DNA of 64,000 bases from Coturnix japonica. Taxonomy: Eukaryota; Chordata; Aves; Galliformes; Phasianidae. Under the pieces are notes generated by a model. The model worked only from the letters and a program-made list of their open reading frames with translations, was not told the DNA's origin and made no database searches. The position numbers were made by a program, and so were the translations under genes. Location of the stretch: the NCBI RefSeq assembly GCF_001577835.2, contig NC_029541.1, positions 4,335,141-4,399,140 of the forward strand, in the 5' to 3' direction. Below, in pieces: positions 1 to 12,000 of the stretch (the stretch's first letter is position 1; every line of letters begins with the position of its first letter).

Positions 1-2954
1 GGCATCCATCAGAGAAGCAGCAGCCTGGCTCCTGGTGCTCACCTCTATCTCCCAATGTTCCCTTCTGTGCAGAGCACAGTAAAGGAGCAAAGGGTTGGAA
101 GGTTGGTTGGGATTTTTTTTGGTCCTGTAAAGCATTTTGGGATTCAGTTGAAGGCAAGGTGCTCTGCAGATGTAATCTCATTGTTAGAAGGCCATTATCA
201 TTATTCACCTGCTGTGTCTGTCTGTCTCTCTAAATGGCTTTAGCTGTCAGCCTATTTATCCATGTTCCCCTCTTATTATTGTACTGTAAAACACCAGTTT
301 GCCCCAGCTCCTACACCCCTCCTTCCCCATTTCCCATGCCAACAGTGCTGTGCTTTGTCTGATGGGAGTCCAAGGAGCCCAAAGCTGGGCTGCCCTGTGT
401 TCCGTGCATCCCGTGCTGCTGGGGAAACTGGAGTTGTTCCTGCAGCCCTGAATGCAAAGGGGCTGCCCAGCATGTGCTCCCCCCACAGCCAGCCCTCATC
501 TGTCCCTGTGCATCCCCTGTGTGCGCCGGTGCTGCTGCTTAGCAGCGTTGATCAGTGGAGATAATTAATATGAGGAAATAGAAGATTTTGTCTTGGGCTT
601 ATTACAGACTCTAACCCTATTAAGCAGGCCATTTGAAGTCCAGGGAGGGCTGTTTCTTTCCAGAAGAGATTGCGAGTGGATTGAGTTCCATTATGTTCCT
701 AATTAAAAGGAATGAAGTTAAAAAAAAAGAAAATAAAGAAGGGGAGGAAAAGAAGCGATGGAGCTTTGTGACACTTTGGGAGGGAATGAAAACCTCTTAG
801 GGGTTTTCCACTGATGTATTCACATGTGTTGCCTTGGTGCTTTCTGTTTCCCTCTTCTATCACCAACCTGCATGTGGAGCCTGTTATCCTTGCCCAAGAG
901 TGGGAGGACCAGGGTAGAGCTGAAGGGGCAGCAATGGGGCTGAGCATCAGGATGGTGCCATTGGAGCTGGGCAGGGATGGATGCTGCAGGCAGGGAGAGC
1001 CTGGTGCACAGCGGGGTGCTGGGTGTGCAGCTCTGCAAGGGATCCTACATCAAGGAGAGATCCTACATCAAGGCAGCACCGCCAGGCTCCCGTGAGCGCT
1101 ATCACTTGCCCAAAGCACTCAGAGCACTTACTTATTTTGTAAGGCGGCCCGCAGCCTGTGATGTGCCAGACGTGGCGTGTCTAAGAAGCCGGGCTGTTCC
1201 TTATCAGCCTCTCGCACTGTCTCAGAACCCTTCTGCTAAGTGTCTTTTGTCCCCTAATAAACTGATAAGCTGCTGGTAATCCGCTGATCACTGATAGGCA
1301 GGGCAGCCCTGCTCTCCCTCCTTGCACAGATAAGGCGGCCCTTTGCCAGCGGGCAGTGGGTGATACAGCTCAGCCCACAGCAGGGAGAGGGTGGGCTTTG
1401 GGGGTGTGTGCCCCCCACCCATGGTTTGTGTAAGGAGAGAGAACAGGACCTGGTTGGGCTCTCCTGGAGGTGCTGTGTCACTTGGGCAGGCAGATCCTGC
1501 ATCCATCCTGCACAGTGTGGGCATGGTGTCTTGTTCCCAAATGTGCTCCCTGGCCCCTCTGTCAGCTGCACAGGGAGACTGGAGAGAAAGGGAAAGTGGG
1601 AGGGAGGAGGAGGAAAAAATCATGTGTTTCTTCCTCTTCCCTCTCTGTTGTAGCACTCTTGCTCTCCGCTGTTGGAAGATGGGCAGCTGTGGGACATCCC
1701 AGCTCCAGAGGGACATCGCTTCCTTCCCAGCACTCACCTCACTGCTATTTAATTTGCCAAGTGATACGGTGGAAAGGAACGAAGTGCTGCATTTTGTATT
1801 TTTACCTTCTCATCAACGTCCTCCTTGGGGGAAGCTGATCTTTGGCCTGTTGCAGCCACAGCCCTTGTTTAGTGGAGTTTGGGTTTCTTCTGACTATTTC
1901 TTGCTGTGGAAAACAACTCATTAGCACGAGGTGTGCCGGGGCTCTGGAGACTCCTAAATTCCTGCTATTTTTGCACTGCACAAGGATGGTGTGAGCATCC
2001 CTCCTGGCACCAGGCAGCATTTTGGGCTCATTCCGTGTCCTCACGTGTTTTAGTGCTAATGCTGCCTACTCTATAACATAAACTTTTGAGCTGGGGGCAT
2101 AAAATCCAAAGCAGGATCCATTTCTCCTCCCCGCCTTCTCCCCCTAATTGCGTGCATTTATGTGTCTGTTTGCTGCTGCTGGAGCGAGTGGGCTCAGCCC
2201 AGCAACCTGCTGTGTGTGGGGACTGGAAATGAAGGATCAGGAAGATGCTGACAGCCTGCTTGCGAAGGCTTGATCAATCAGTATGTAATAGAAAAACGGC
2301 TTTGGCTCTACAGGGAGAAGGAAGCAAAGGATTTGATTAAAAAGTCAGACTGTGGCTGGTTGGAAGGGACATCTCTTGGAGGCAGATGAATCATCAAGTA
2401 GTTACAGCACAGGGGTTTGGCTGGAGAGCAAAGTGGGGGGAATGGCCTTCCTTCCTCTGCTCAGCCTCCTGAATTGATATAGAGTGGCTGTGGGGCTCTG
2501 CTGCTGCCTGTGAGCTGGTTGGGATGGAGCACTGCCAGGTTCCTCGCTCAGGCAGCACCGTGTCTGCCTTGCTGGCATTTGACATGGGTGAACATGCACT
2601 AAATAATCGGCAGCCTATCGATCCGAGGTCACCCATGCCAAAGTATGATCAATGGAAACAGACAGCTGAGTGGTTCTGTAATGAAGTGCCTTCACCTTAG
2701 TGGATTTGGTAGAGAGGAAGGGTATGGGAGATTAAATCCTCCTGCCATCGACAGCTCATCAAGCAGAAGATGTATTAGTGAGGAGAAGTCATGCTTCCTG
2801 AGCCCTGATGGGAGGAACTGAACTGCTGGGAATTGCTGGTGCTCTTTGGGGGAACATCAGCCAGGAGTGCAGCCCCGCTGCCTCCCAGCACCCCTCTCAT
2901 GGCTGCAGCTGGTGGGGGGTGACCCATGCAGCAGTAAAGCTTGGAGGGCTTTGG
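1..2954. other. Intergenic DNA with a GATA-motif cluster
   Basis: No coding exon was recognised; reading frames are short and overlap in all frames. A 15-bp direct repeat (GATCCTACATCAAGG) occurs at 1041 and 1059. Four GATA-type motifs lie between 1,201 and 1,335. Confidence 0.7.
1201..1335. promoter_or_regulatory. Cluster of four GATA-type motifs
   Basis: TTATCAG (1201), TGATAAG (1263), TGATAGG (1292) and AGATAAG (1329) fall within 135 bp, with a TAATCC beside the second. It is a possible enhancer or a chance cluster. Confidence 0.25.
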
Positions 2955-3041
2955 AGGTGCAGACATTGCACTTGGCTTTGCTGAACCTCATGAGGTTCTC
3001 CTCACTGCTGTGCCTATCTAGGTCTTTCTGGATGGCATCCA
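2955..3041 (-). mobile_element. CR1 LINE fragment (reverse-transcriptase ORF)
   Basis: The minus-strand translation contains DAIQKDLDR followed by ENLMRFSKAKCNV, matching the CR1 ORF2 segment usually read as AIQRDLDRLERWA..NLMKFNKGKCKV. The stretch between is shortened relative to the consensus. The fragment is short, diverged and not functional. Confidence 0.75.
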
Positions 3042-6000
3042 GTATTTGCCGTGGCTGCTGCAGGTCTCCTGGCCAAAGGGCTGATGTGGGACTGACAAGC
3101 AGCAGCCACTGGTGGGCTGCAGATGGCAATGAGGGGCGTCAACTGCAGCCTGATGGCACTGAGGAGCCTTGGAGCTGCTGGGAGTTGTGCCGTGCTCCCA
3201 GACACCCCAGCCCAATGTGCAGAGGAAGGCAATGGGAGCTCAGGTGGGACCTGGCAGCTGCCACGTGAAGTGTAGTGAAGCTGTGGAGTGGAGAAATGAA
3301 AGGCATGAGGTTGGATGCTGCATCTCCAGCCATTTTTCAAGACAAACTTTCCTCCGTGATCCACACGCAGCCTTATTGAGCTCTATTTCCTCCAGTCTAA
3401 CTACAGAAAGAAATTGGCACCAAGAGCTCTCACGGGCAGCATGGAACGGCAGCGGCGGCTGTCAGGGCTCCGGGGGCTTTATTGCCCTGCCAAACACCTA
3501 CATCATGGTGACACTTACATAATTACATATCGGACCGGCGAGGATGAAGCGCCCGGCACCTCCTAAACGTGTCAACATGATTTGAGAGGTTTGGGTTCGG
3601 CTGGACTTCGTAGGCATTAGATTTCAGACTCCAATCACACGGGCATCCGGAGGATCAATAGCTGAGCATCGCGTGGCAGCTGGCTGCAAGGTGAGGGAGA
3701 GCAGCTCCGGGCGTCAGCGTGGCCGGTTAAGATGATGGATGAGTTGGGTTTGGGTTTGGTCGCTCCTCCTCCTGCTGGGCCTTGTTCTGCTGCAAAGAGG
3801 AGATCTCACGGGCAGATTCTGTATTCTCGCCCTGTGCCAGCAGTGCAGCTTGATCGTGGATGCTCTGTGACCCTCATTATGCAGCAGAGCGCTTCCCAGC
3901 TTTACCAGTAATCCCACTCTCAGCTCCAGCCGCGTCACTCCGTGCTGACAGCAAATGGGTTTTGGGAAGAGAAAGCTGCTGTGATGCAGCTGTCTGCAGG
4001 CTGAGCTCCCTCTGACAGCACACATGGAGGCTGTGATGATGCTGTGCTGCTGTCAGTGCATGAATGGGATTTGGGGCCCTTCTGTGTGTTCTCACTGACG
4101 TTGCATGGGATGGAGATGCTCTGCTTTGGGCAAAGCTGCCCTTGAAAAATGGGGAAACGGCAGCAATTTGGGTGATTGAGGTTGAGTGGGTTAGGACAGA
4201 ATGTCAGAATGCCTCGGACCAAGGCTGGAATTGGGGATTTTCTTGCAGACTCATTGATTTGGAGTCCTTTTGTGAAGAGCTGAGGTTGCTGCGCTTGTTG
4301 GTGCCCTCAGCTCTAACCAGTGACGTGTGACATGCGGGACCTCTTAGTAACCACATTTAATTAAGTCTATTTAATTTAGTTAATTAAAACGTCCACTGAT
4401 TGCTTGTTAACCCTGCACACCCGGCTTCTGGGCAGCCCTGCTGCCAGCCCTTTCTGTCATTGGAGCTTTGTCCTCTCCTGTCCCTTGGATGATGACATCC
4501 AGCCCTGACTTTGCCATCATGAGTCTCCTCCTTGCAGCCTCTGGAGGACTGTGGTCCCTTTTTCCATTGGGAAAGCAGTGTGTGCCCATGGGTGACCCAG
4601 CTCTGTCCTGGCCACGTCTCACCCAGCTCCTTCAAATTGAGCTCCCTGATGGAGAAGCTCAGCATCACTCTGTGGTGTCTTTCAGTTCACACTCAGACCA
4701 ATGCGGAGCTGGACTCACTTTGCAGCACCCGCCTGCTTTATCCAGCACAACTTAAGGGGAAAACACCTGCAAACAAATTGAACGTTCCGAAAGTGCAAAT
4801 TGGTTTTACAATTGCTTGAGATTTAAAGTGCCACTGCAGCAAAATAATGTTATTTTTTCGGGCGGGTGTCTTTGGAATACAGATTGGATTTGTCTTGTTG
4901 GTAGAGTTGGGTTCATCCCATCTCTTGGTGGGTCATTTGGGATGTGCTGGGCTGTGGTTCATGGGCTGACCCCAGAACTGTCCCCAGTGGGGATAACCTG
5001 ATGGGTAGCGATGCTGCAGCTCTATGAAGCAATGCTCCAAACTTCCCCTTCTCCTCTGTGTGCTCTCTGCAGTCTTCATTTCCACTAAATCACCTCAATT
5101 GGTTTCGCTCAGCGGTCGGAAAGCCATGCTTGGAATATAATGGTTGATCTTTTATGACATTTACCGCCACTCATGTCAGTGCGCGCGCCTGTTTAATTCA
5201 CTTGTTGCTATGCCATCCATCAATCACCATAAATGTTATAACAGCAATCTGTCACCGGGGGGGGACAAGCGTGGGGGAGTGTGAGAGGTGTGTTGGATGG
5301 GGCTGGGAATTGAGTGACCCCTCTGTTTATAGTGGTGGGAGGCATTGCCTGGCTCTGAGCAGTGCTGGGGTGGTGGGTTTGTGCAGCAGCATGGTGCTCC
5401 TGCAGCTCGTTCTGCTGTTTGTGCCCTCACCCAGCACGCTGTCCCCCTTCTTTTGCGGGGAGAGAGGCTTTGAATGAGGTTTCAGACAGTGATAGCCAGC
5501 GTGGCTTAGTGACAGTTTGTATTCCCAACAGCCCGTGTAACAGCAGCCATCAACAGCTATGAGCCCGGCAGCAAAGCAGATGAAGACAAAGTAGCCTCAG
5601 GTCCCACTCGTTGCCCTTTGCAAGTAATTATATTAATACACCCGTGAGCTCGTGTAATAACAGAGATGAGATCTCTGCGACGCCCTGTTTGGGTGAAGGC
5701 AGGCTTGCGGGAGATGTCTGAGATTGCTTTCCCTGTGAAGAAACAGCATTTTGATTGATCTCTCAGCAAAGATATGAAAACGCTCCGACTCGGTGCCACA
5801 TTTCCTTTTTGCTGTGACATTTTGCAGGAGGGAACGAATGGCGTGCAGCCATTCCCACCGTCCGGGTGATGTTACCAACAGCTGCGTGCAGCTCAGCATC
5901 GCCTGCAGCACCAGCTGTGCTGGAGGGCAGGTCCCCAATGGATGCTGGTGCTGAGCTGTGTGGGGCAGGGATGGTCCTGGCTGTGGGTGATGGCAGATGA

Positions 6001-8090
6001 GCTGCTGGAGATGGGTCAGAGCACAGCATGGCAGGTGCCCCCCTGCGTCTGTCTGCTCCTCGTGGCTTCAACATGGAAAGTGTTTTAGATGCTCCTTTCC
6101 CTCCCTGCATGGAGCTGATGGCAACTCTAGTTAAAAGCTGAGATGCTCATGAAATACTTATTGCCCCAGAGCTGTGTCTGCGCTGCTCTCTGTTGCAGGT
6201 GAAGGGATGGGATCCCTTTGGGTTCTGTGCTTTGGGAACCAGCAGGCACTCTCCTTCCTCCACCAACCCCTGTGTGTGATTTTGGCCTCAGTGGATCCCA
6301 TTTTCCATGTCTATTAAATGGAGTGACATTTTCCTCCCATGCACTGTGGCTGTGCTTGCACCTCTGGCCCTGCTTGGCTTTTATTCTCCTCGCTGTAGAA
6401 GTGCTCAAAGGTGCTGGCTCACATCAGGAGCTAATGGGCAGCATGCTCAGTGAGCAGGAACAGGGCTCTTCCTATTACACCACCAGCACGCAGGCAGCTC
6501 TCCACTCCCCCATTCTTCCCCCACAATCCCTCCTCCTCACTGTTATGATGCTCAGCTCCAAACACCATTGCAGCTGTGAGCAAATGAGGCATCAGAGCTG
6601 AGAACAGACCCTAGGAGAGCTCAGCTCATGTTCCCACTCTGCACCCCAACATTGCCCTTGCAGGTTGGGCAGCTGGGATCTGAGCATTGACTTTGGAGGT
6701 GCTGGTTGGGCCCTGAGTGTAGCCATGCAGCTTTGGGGCAGGATCAGGTGCTTTGTGCACTGCAGGAGCAGTGTTCACCTGGTGAGAGAGAGGTGATGGT
6801 TGGCTCTGGTTTGGGGGCTCCAGTTTGGGGCTGGTTGCCCAAAGCCTTGACCACGAGGATTTGTGGCAGAAAGGCTGCCAGAGCAGGAGCCTAGAGCAGG
6901 GTGAATGGAGCTGCTCTAATGGATATTAAGTGATTTGCGAGCCTGCTGCTTGCAAACACAGCTGTAAATAGAACAAAGGGAGGGGGTAGCAGATGAAAGA
7001 GGCTCAAGCTCTTTAGTAGAGCAGTGTGAAAAATGGGGAAAGGTTCCTGAGCAGGGCTCGGATAGCGAGAGAAACAAAAGCCCCGGCATCTATTTTCATA
7101 TCTTTTATGTCTTCCTTGCACTTAATCTTGTTTAGCTCTGCAATTAAATTTTAAGACGCATAAGAGTGTTCGCTTACACACTTGGATTCTTCGCAGATTG
7201 AATTATTTAATAGAGTGTGGAGCGGCTCCATGATCTCGGAGCTCCGGCACCAAAGGCAGCCAAGCAGAAAATTAATAAACACTGCCTGCCGTCTCCGCGC
7301 CTCCCGCGCTCCCCTCTCCATCCTCCCTCTCCTTCTCCTGCTGCAGCCGTCCCTCTGCTCCCATCCCTTTCTGCTGGGCTTTCCTCTTTCCATCCCGCTG
7401 TTGTCTCCTCCCTCAGTTTTACCACCTGCCCTCCCAATGCTCTGTGCTTCTCCTCTCGATTTCTGTGCATGTGTTTGCTGTGATTTGGGTCATGCTGGGC
7501 AGGGAACACCCCTTGTTAGCAGTGGGGTTGGGTGGGACTGGGCTGTGCCGTTCTGTAATAGCATTCCTTGGCCTGGAATAAATTGCAACTCAAATGCTGC
7601 TGGAATTCTCTCTCTCCTCCTTCATTCTCCAGCCACCAAAGTTGATCTTCTCACCCCTCCTTTTTATTTTTTTTCCCCAGTAACCTTTCCAGGCAACAAA
7701 TTGCAGGGGGCAATTACGCTGTTTGCTAAAGAGAGCATTAAGCCAGCCACAATTTCCATAGAGGATATTGTGCAGCAAACAGCGATACAAAAGCAGCCTA
7801 TGAAATTCATCAAATTGCCTGTTGGATAAAGGCGTGCATTTACAATGCACTCAGAGCCCTTCTGAGTTATCTGAAGAGAAATCCGTTTGTTATTATTTTA
7901 TTTTATTTCTTCCTCTTAAGGATCCCCATTTTAAGGGGAAACCAAATAAAAAGGCTGGACAATTACTGCTATAGGAAAAGTCTGGCTGCTCCTCTGTGGG
8001 AGGCCATGGTGGGTTTCCTTTGTTGATTATTGGATGCAATGTGCTTTGAGTTTGATGGTTTTCAGTGCAAGTCTCCATTGGTGTCTTTGT
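3042..8090. other. Intergenic DNA with possible conserved blocks
   Basis: No coding exon or transposon was recognised. The part at 3,500-3,690 keeps unusually many CpGs for this neighbourhood. Two TTAATTAA homeodomain-type sites lie at 4357-4364 and 4380-4387. The stretch 7,290-7,430 is strongly pyrimidine-rich. The stretch 7,680-7,960 is AT-rich and complex and looks like conserved non-coding DNA. Confidence 0.6.
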
Positions 8091-8320
8091 AGAGTCATGG
8101 AATGGTTGGGTTGGAAGGGTCCTTAAAGATCACAGACCCATGGGATGGTTGGGTTGGAAAGGTCCTTAAAACCCACCCAGCCCCACCTCTGCTGTAAGAT
8201 GGGTGCCCCCTATCAATTGGGCTGTCCAGAGCCCCACCAAGCCTGGCCTTGGGATGGGACACCCAGAGCTTCCCTGGGTGATCTGTTGCACAGAGCCTCC
8301 TCTCCTGGTTGCTGCCCCTC
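8091..8320 (-). mobile_element. CR1 LINE 3' fragment
   Basis: Read on the plus strand it begins GAGTCATGGAATGGTTGGG and continues through TGGCCTTGGGATGGG, the complement of the well-known CR1 3' end, so the element points left and its 3' terminus is at about 8091. The terminal 43 bp are present twice in tandem (8096 and 8139). The distal boundary is approximate. Confidence 0.85.
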
Positions 8321-9382
8321 ATGCTGTGTGGGATGGCTGTTGATGTGGCACTTATGGGGCAAACCAAAGCTCTGGCTGATAAACCGTGTGAGTTGAGCAG
8401 ACTTCTACACCCCAGCCCTGTGCCCAATATATTCCAAGCCATCCACCTCCCCTTGGCTCAAATCAAGATTATTTTTCATCCCTTTCAGGGTTTTCTATGG
8501 ACCCCCATTCTACCCCAAAGCTTTTAGCAGCAGGGAGTGCTTGGAGCTGTGGGGTTGGGCAGTGGTGCTCACCTGGCTCTGCTGCAGGATGGAAATAGCC
8601 CTCGTGGAATTGAAATTCTGGAAGGAATGACAGGGACACAGCAGAGATGCAGCTAAAACACCTCTCTAATTGCTAATCAATAACTTAAAGAAATGTTGCC
8701 CTAGCTGAAACCTGCTCCCAGGGAAACAAATAAAAATCCACCCCGTTTGTTCCACGATTGGAACGAGGTTTTATTTGTCTGCTTTCTGCTGCTTTGGGGG
8801 CTTTTTTCTTCTTGTTCCTGTTTGTTTCCCTTGTCCCTCCACCCCATTTCGCTCAGTGTTTATGAAGTCATCACCCATTCCTCGGTTCAAAACCTCCGTG
8901 AGAAACTTTTGGCTCCGCAGACAGACCAACACTAATCTTCTGTGTAATTGAATCATCATTGTGGATATTTGGCTGCTTCGAAGCAGTTCTGTTTCTCGAG
9001 TAATGCTTTTATTAGCTTTTGGTGCTGTTGTGTTGCTTTTTTTCCCCCCCTTTTTTTCTGTAGTAATATTGTTTTCTTGCTTTCAAATGCTGTCTGCAGC
9101 GTGGCTCCTTATTGATGCGTTACGAGGATTTCTGTCTCACCTTAAAAAAGAAAACAAAGAATCCAGCACAGGCATACAGAGCAGAGGATGCTACAATGAA
9201 GGAATATGACCAAGGGGAAATGCAGTTCAATGGGTCGATGACTGTTCCTTGTGCTTCTCTCCATCCCTCCATTCTGGGAAGGAGAACACGTGGCTGTTCC
9301 CTTGTGCAAGGTCTGACACCTCACCCTGAGTTGGAGAGAGATGGATTTGAAGGCTGGGCTGTTGGTTGGAGAAGGAGTTTGG

Positions 9383-9487
9383 TTGGATGGTCAGAATCAG
9401 AGAGTTGTGGTCAATGTGTGCAGGTGGAGGTTGGTGAGGAGTGGTGTCCCCCAGAGGTCCATCTTGGGACTTGTTCTCTTTAATGGC
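9383..9487 (+). mobile_element. CR1 LINE fragment (reverse-transcriptase ORF)
   Basis: The translation reads WLDGQNQRVVVN, then SGVPQRSILGLVLFN, matching the CR1 reverse-transcriptase block WLDGRTQRVVVN..SGVPQGSVLGPVLFN. The flanks do not continue into recognisable CR1, so this is an isolated internal fragment. Confidence 0.85.
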
Positions 9488-11517
9488 ACAAACCGTGGGA
9501 TCAAATCCACCTACAACAACTTAAACACAGCTGCAACCCAAAGCAGGGCTTGTCCAGGACTGGGTGACACCAGCACTGACACTCCTGCTGTTGTAACTGC
9601 TTTTGTGTAAGAAGAAAGCCCAGATCCATGTTCTGTGCTGGGGCACACGGGTGGTTTGTGACGGCTTGGAGTGGGGAAGGGGCAGGGGGGGCTCGAGCTG
9701 AGCTGGGGCTCCAGGAGGGATCTGTGGGATCCTGAAATTGCCTGAATTCATTTCAATTATTGGCGGCGCTTCTCTACAGCACTAAATAAAGTAAAACAAA
9801 TACAGAAAGCAGAAGGCAATATAAAGCAGTTAGAGAGGATCAGTGGTGAATTGAATAATTCATTCAGGAGAGAAAAAGAGCTATTTGCTATGTCAGTCTT
9901 ATCTTGATTGTATTTATAGACAGGAACTTTTGACAAGGAAATTACCTGTAAATTCTTCTTCTTTCATTTTTTTTATCCATCCATCCCAGCAAATAACCAG
10001 CAGGAAAGCATTGCAGGTTTTATTTCTCCTTCCCGAGGCGGTTTGATGGATTTCTGTGAAGAACACAGAAATCTCATGACCTCACTCTGAGCCCGGGGGA
10101 AGCTGCTGCTCTGATAGAAAGCAAGATAACATTGGATGGGAACTCAGGAGGGAGAGCAGCAGCGTTCCTCAGCGCCTCCAAGCAGGGATGGAAGCCACAC
10201 GTGTGTTGTTTCTTAAGCTGTTGTGGACTGTGTTCAGAGCAAGGGCTGAGGCTGCGATGCTGCTCTGAGCTTCTGCCTCTCAGCAGTGTTGATTTGGGGT
10301 CTGTCCTTGCAAATGGGTGTTGTGCAGCTTTGGGGACGATGAGCGACAGGAGGAGGACGCACTGACTGCCCCTGTAAGCGCGGCTTCAGCGCCTGCCAGA
10401 AGTGTCACTTTATTCCTCGAGACTTTATTTAGAGTGAAAGATGGCTCAAGAAAAATATATCCCTACTGAGTTTATTTGGCAGAGGGGTGCCTGGGGGCTA
10501 TGGAAGTTTATTTATTGCTCTCATGCTGCATAATTACTCTTTGCTTTATTGATGGGGAGAAAGATGGGGTCACAGAAGAGGGCTTTGCCCCCCGGTCCCT
10601 CCCAGAGAGGAAGCAAAGGGGTTCATCCACCCAAAGTGCTGAGATCTGCTCCTGGTGCTTCAGTAGCATCCATCTAACGCACAGTACAGTGGGCTGAGTT
10701 CTGCACAGGGCAGCAGGGATGGCTCCGCTGTCTGGGAGGCTCTTTGGGGCCACACTTTGCTTTCTCACCCCACAACACAATCCTGGAGAGACCTCACAGA
10801 AATCCACCCTGGGGCAGCCACTGTTCCTCCAGCAGCCCTGTTTCTGCTTCCTAATAGACATCGATGTAATTTGTTTTCCAAGCAGCATTGGGGAAATGTG
10901 CGTTGCTCGCCGAACCTCCCATTTGCATTGAAGGAAGTCATAATTTGAGCGAAGCGTGAAATACTCACGGCAAACTTCTTGTCTCTGTGAGCGCACTGGA
11001 GCTCAGCCTCGTGTATAATTGAGTTGTTATAATGAAGTCTGGGTTTGGTTCTTCAAGAAGGAATTTGTTTAGAAAAGAGACTCTCAACTTAATTTAGATT
11101 TCACGCTGTTCCTGAGCTGTCGCTGTCAGCGCTGTAGGTCTGGTGGGCCAATTTGTCCCTGGGGTGATTTTGGAAGTGTTGAGTGGTGCTGGGCTGGGAT
11201 GTGTCTCTCTGAGGAGCTTTAGCATCCAGAATTGGTCCCTGTGCAGCATCACGGTGCTGCGGGTGATCCGAGTGGAGATGGCATCAGCCCCGAGCAGCGG
11301 TATGCTGGGCTGTGACCCCAGCAAGAGCCAGGACCTTGGTGTTCTGCTGCAAACACCACACAGCAACAGCACTGGGACTGTTCTGCCTGATGGACATGGG
11401 GCTGGGGAAGGGCAGAGCCATCCCTGTTGGGCTAATTCTGATGTTCATGGGAGAAATATAGGGGTGAAAGGCTCTGCCTCATCAACTCCTTCCTATCGCA
11501 ACAATCCTTTACCTCTG

Positions 11518-11640
11518 TCCCATCGCCACCATCTCAACACCTACATCCCATCTCCTTCATCCTATCATCTCCATCCCACCACCTCTATCCCAACTCATCC
11601 ATCCTCCCACCTCCATCCCATCATCTCCATCCTATCACAG
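11518..11640 (+). repeat. Degenerate CATC/CCATC-rich tract
   Basis: Repeated CATCCCAT, CATCTCCAT and CCACCT phrases give an imperfect simple-sequence tract of about 120 bp. Confidence 0.8.
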
Positions 11641-11699
11641 CCAGGCTTCTTTTTGCCCTGCTCCTTTCTGAGGCAGTCCCCCTCCTGAAGAGCTGCTGG

Positions 11700-12000
11700 T
11701 GAATACTTTATGGGCTCCAGAACTCATTAGCATCTCTGAGCAAACATAAGAGCAACAAGCAAACAAGATCCCTTTCCTTCATCTGTGCGTTTTGGTTTTA
11801 AATATTGCGTTTCCAGGGATAAACGTTGGCAACACTTGAAATAAGACGTATTAATTAATGAACGAAGCACTTAATTTAGGTTTAATAGGATAATCCTTTG
11901 CTGCATGTAACATAAATAGTAATTGAATATTAGGAATGCATTGAGTGAGAATTAACAACTGCGGGAGAGAGAGCTGCATTTCATTGCGCTCTTGTTAAGC
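11700..12000. promoter_or_regulatory. Candidate conserved non-coding element with K50 homeodomain palindrome
   Basis: AT-rich, non-repetitive DNA containing ATTAATTAATGAA, TTAATTTAGG and the perfect palindrome GGATAATCC (11888-11896), which joins two TAATCC-type half-sites used by OTX/CRX/PITX proteins. Conservation is inferred from texture only. Confidence 0.3.

Noticed and set aside
1256-1261. AATAAA as the end of a left-hand neighbour gene
   Set aside because: A lone hexamer with no coding exon upstream in the window; such hexamers are frequent by chance.
7182-7829. 215-codon plus-strand frame
   Set aside because: Its first half is a pyrimidine-rich tract giving Ser/Leu/Pro, and its second half is AT-rich DNA with the look of a non-coding element. 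No domain.
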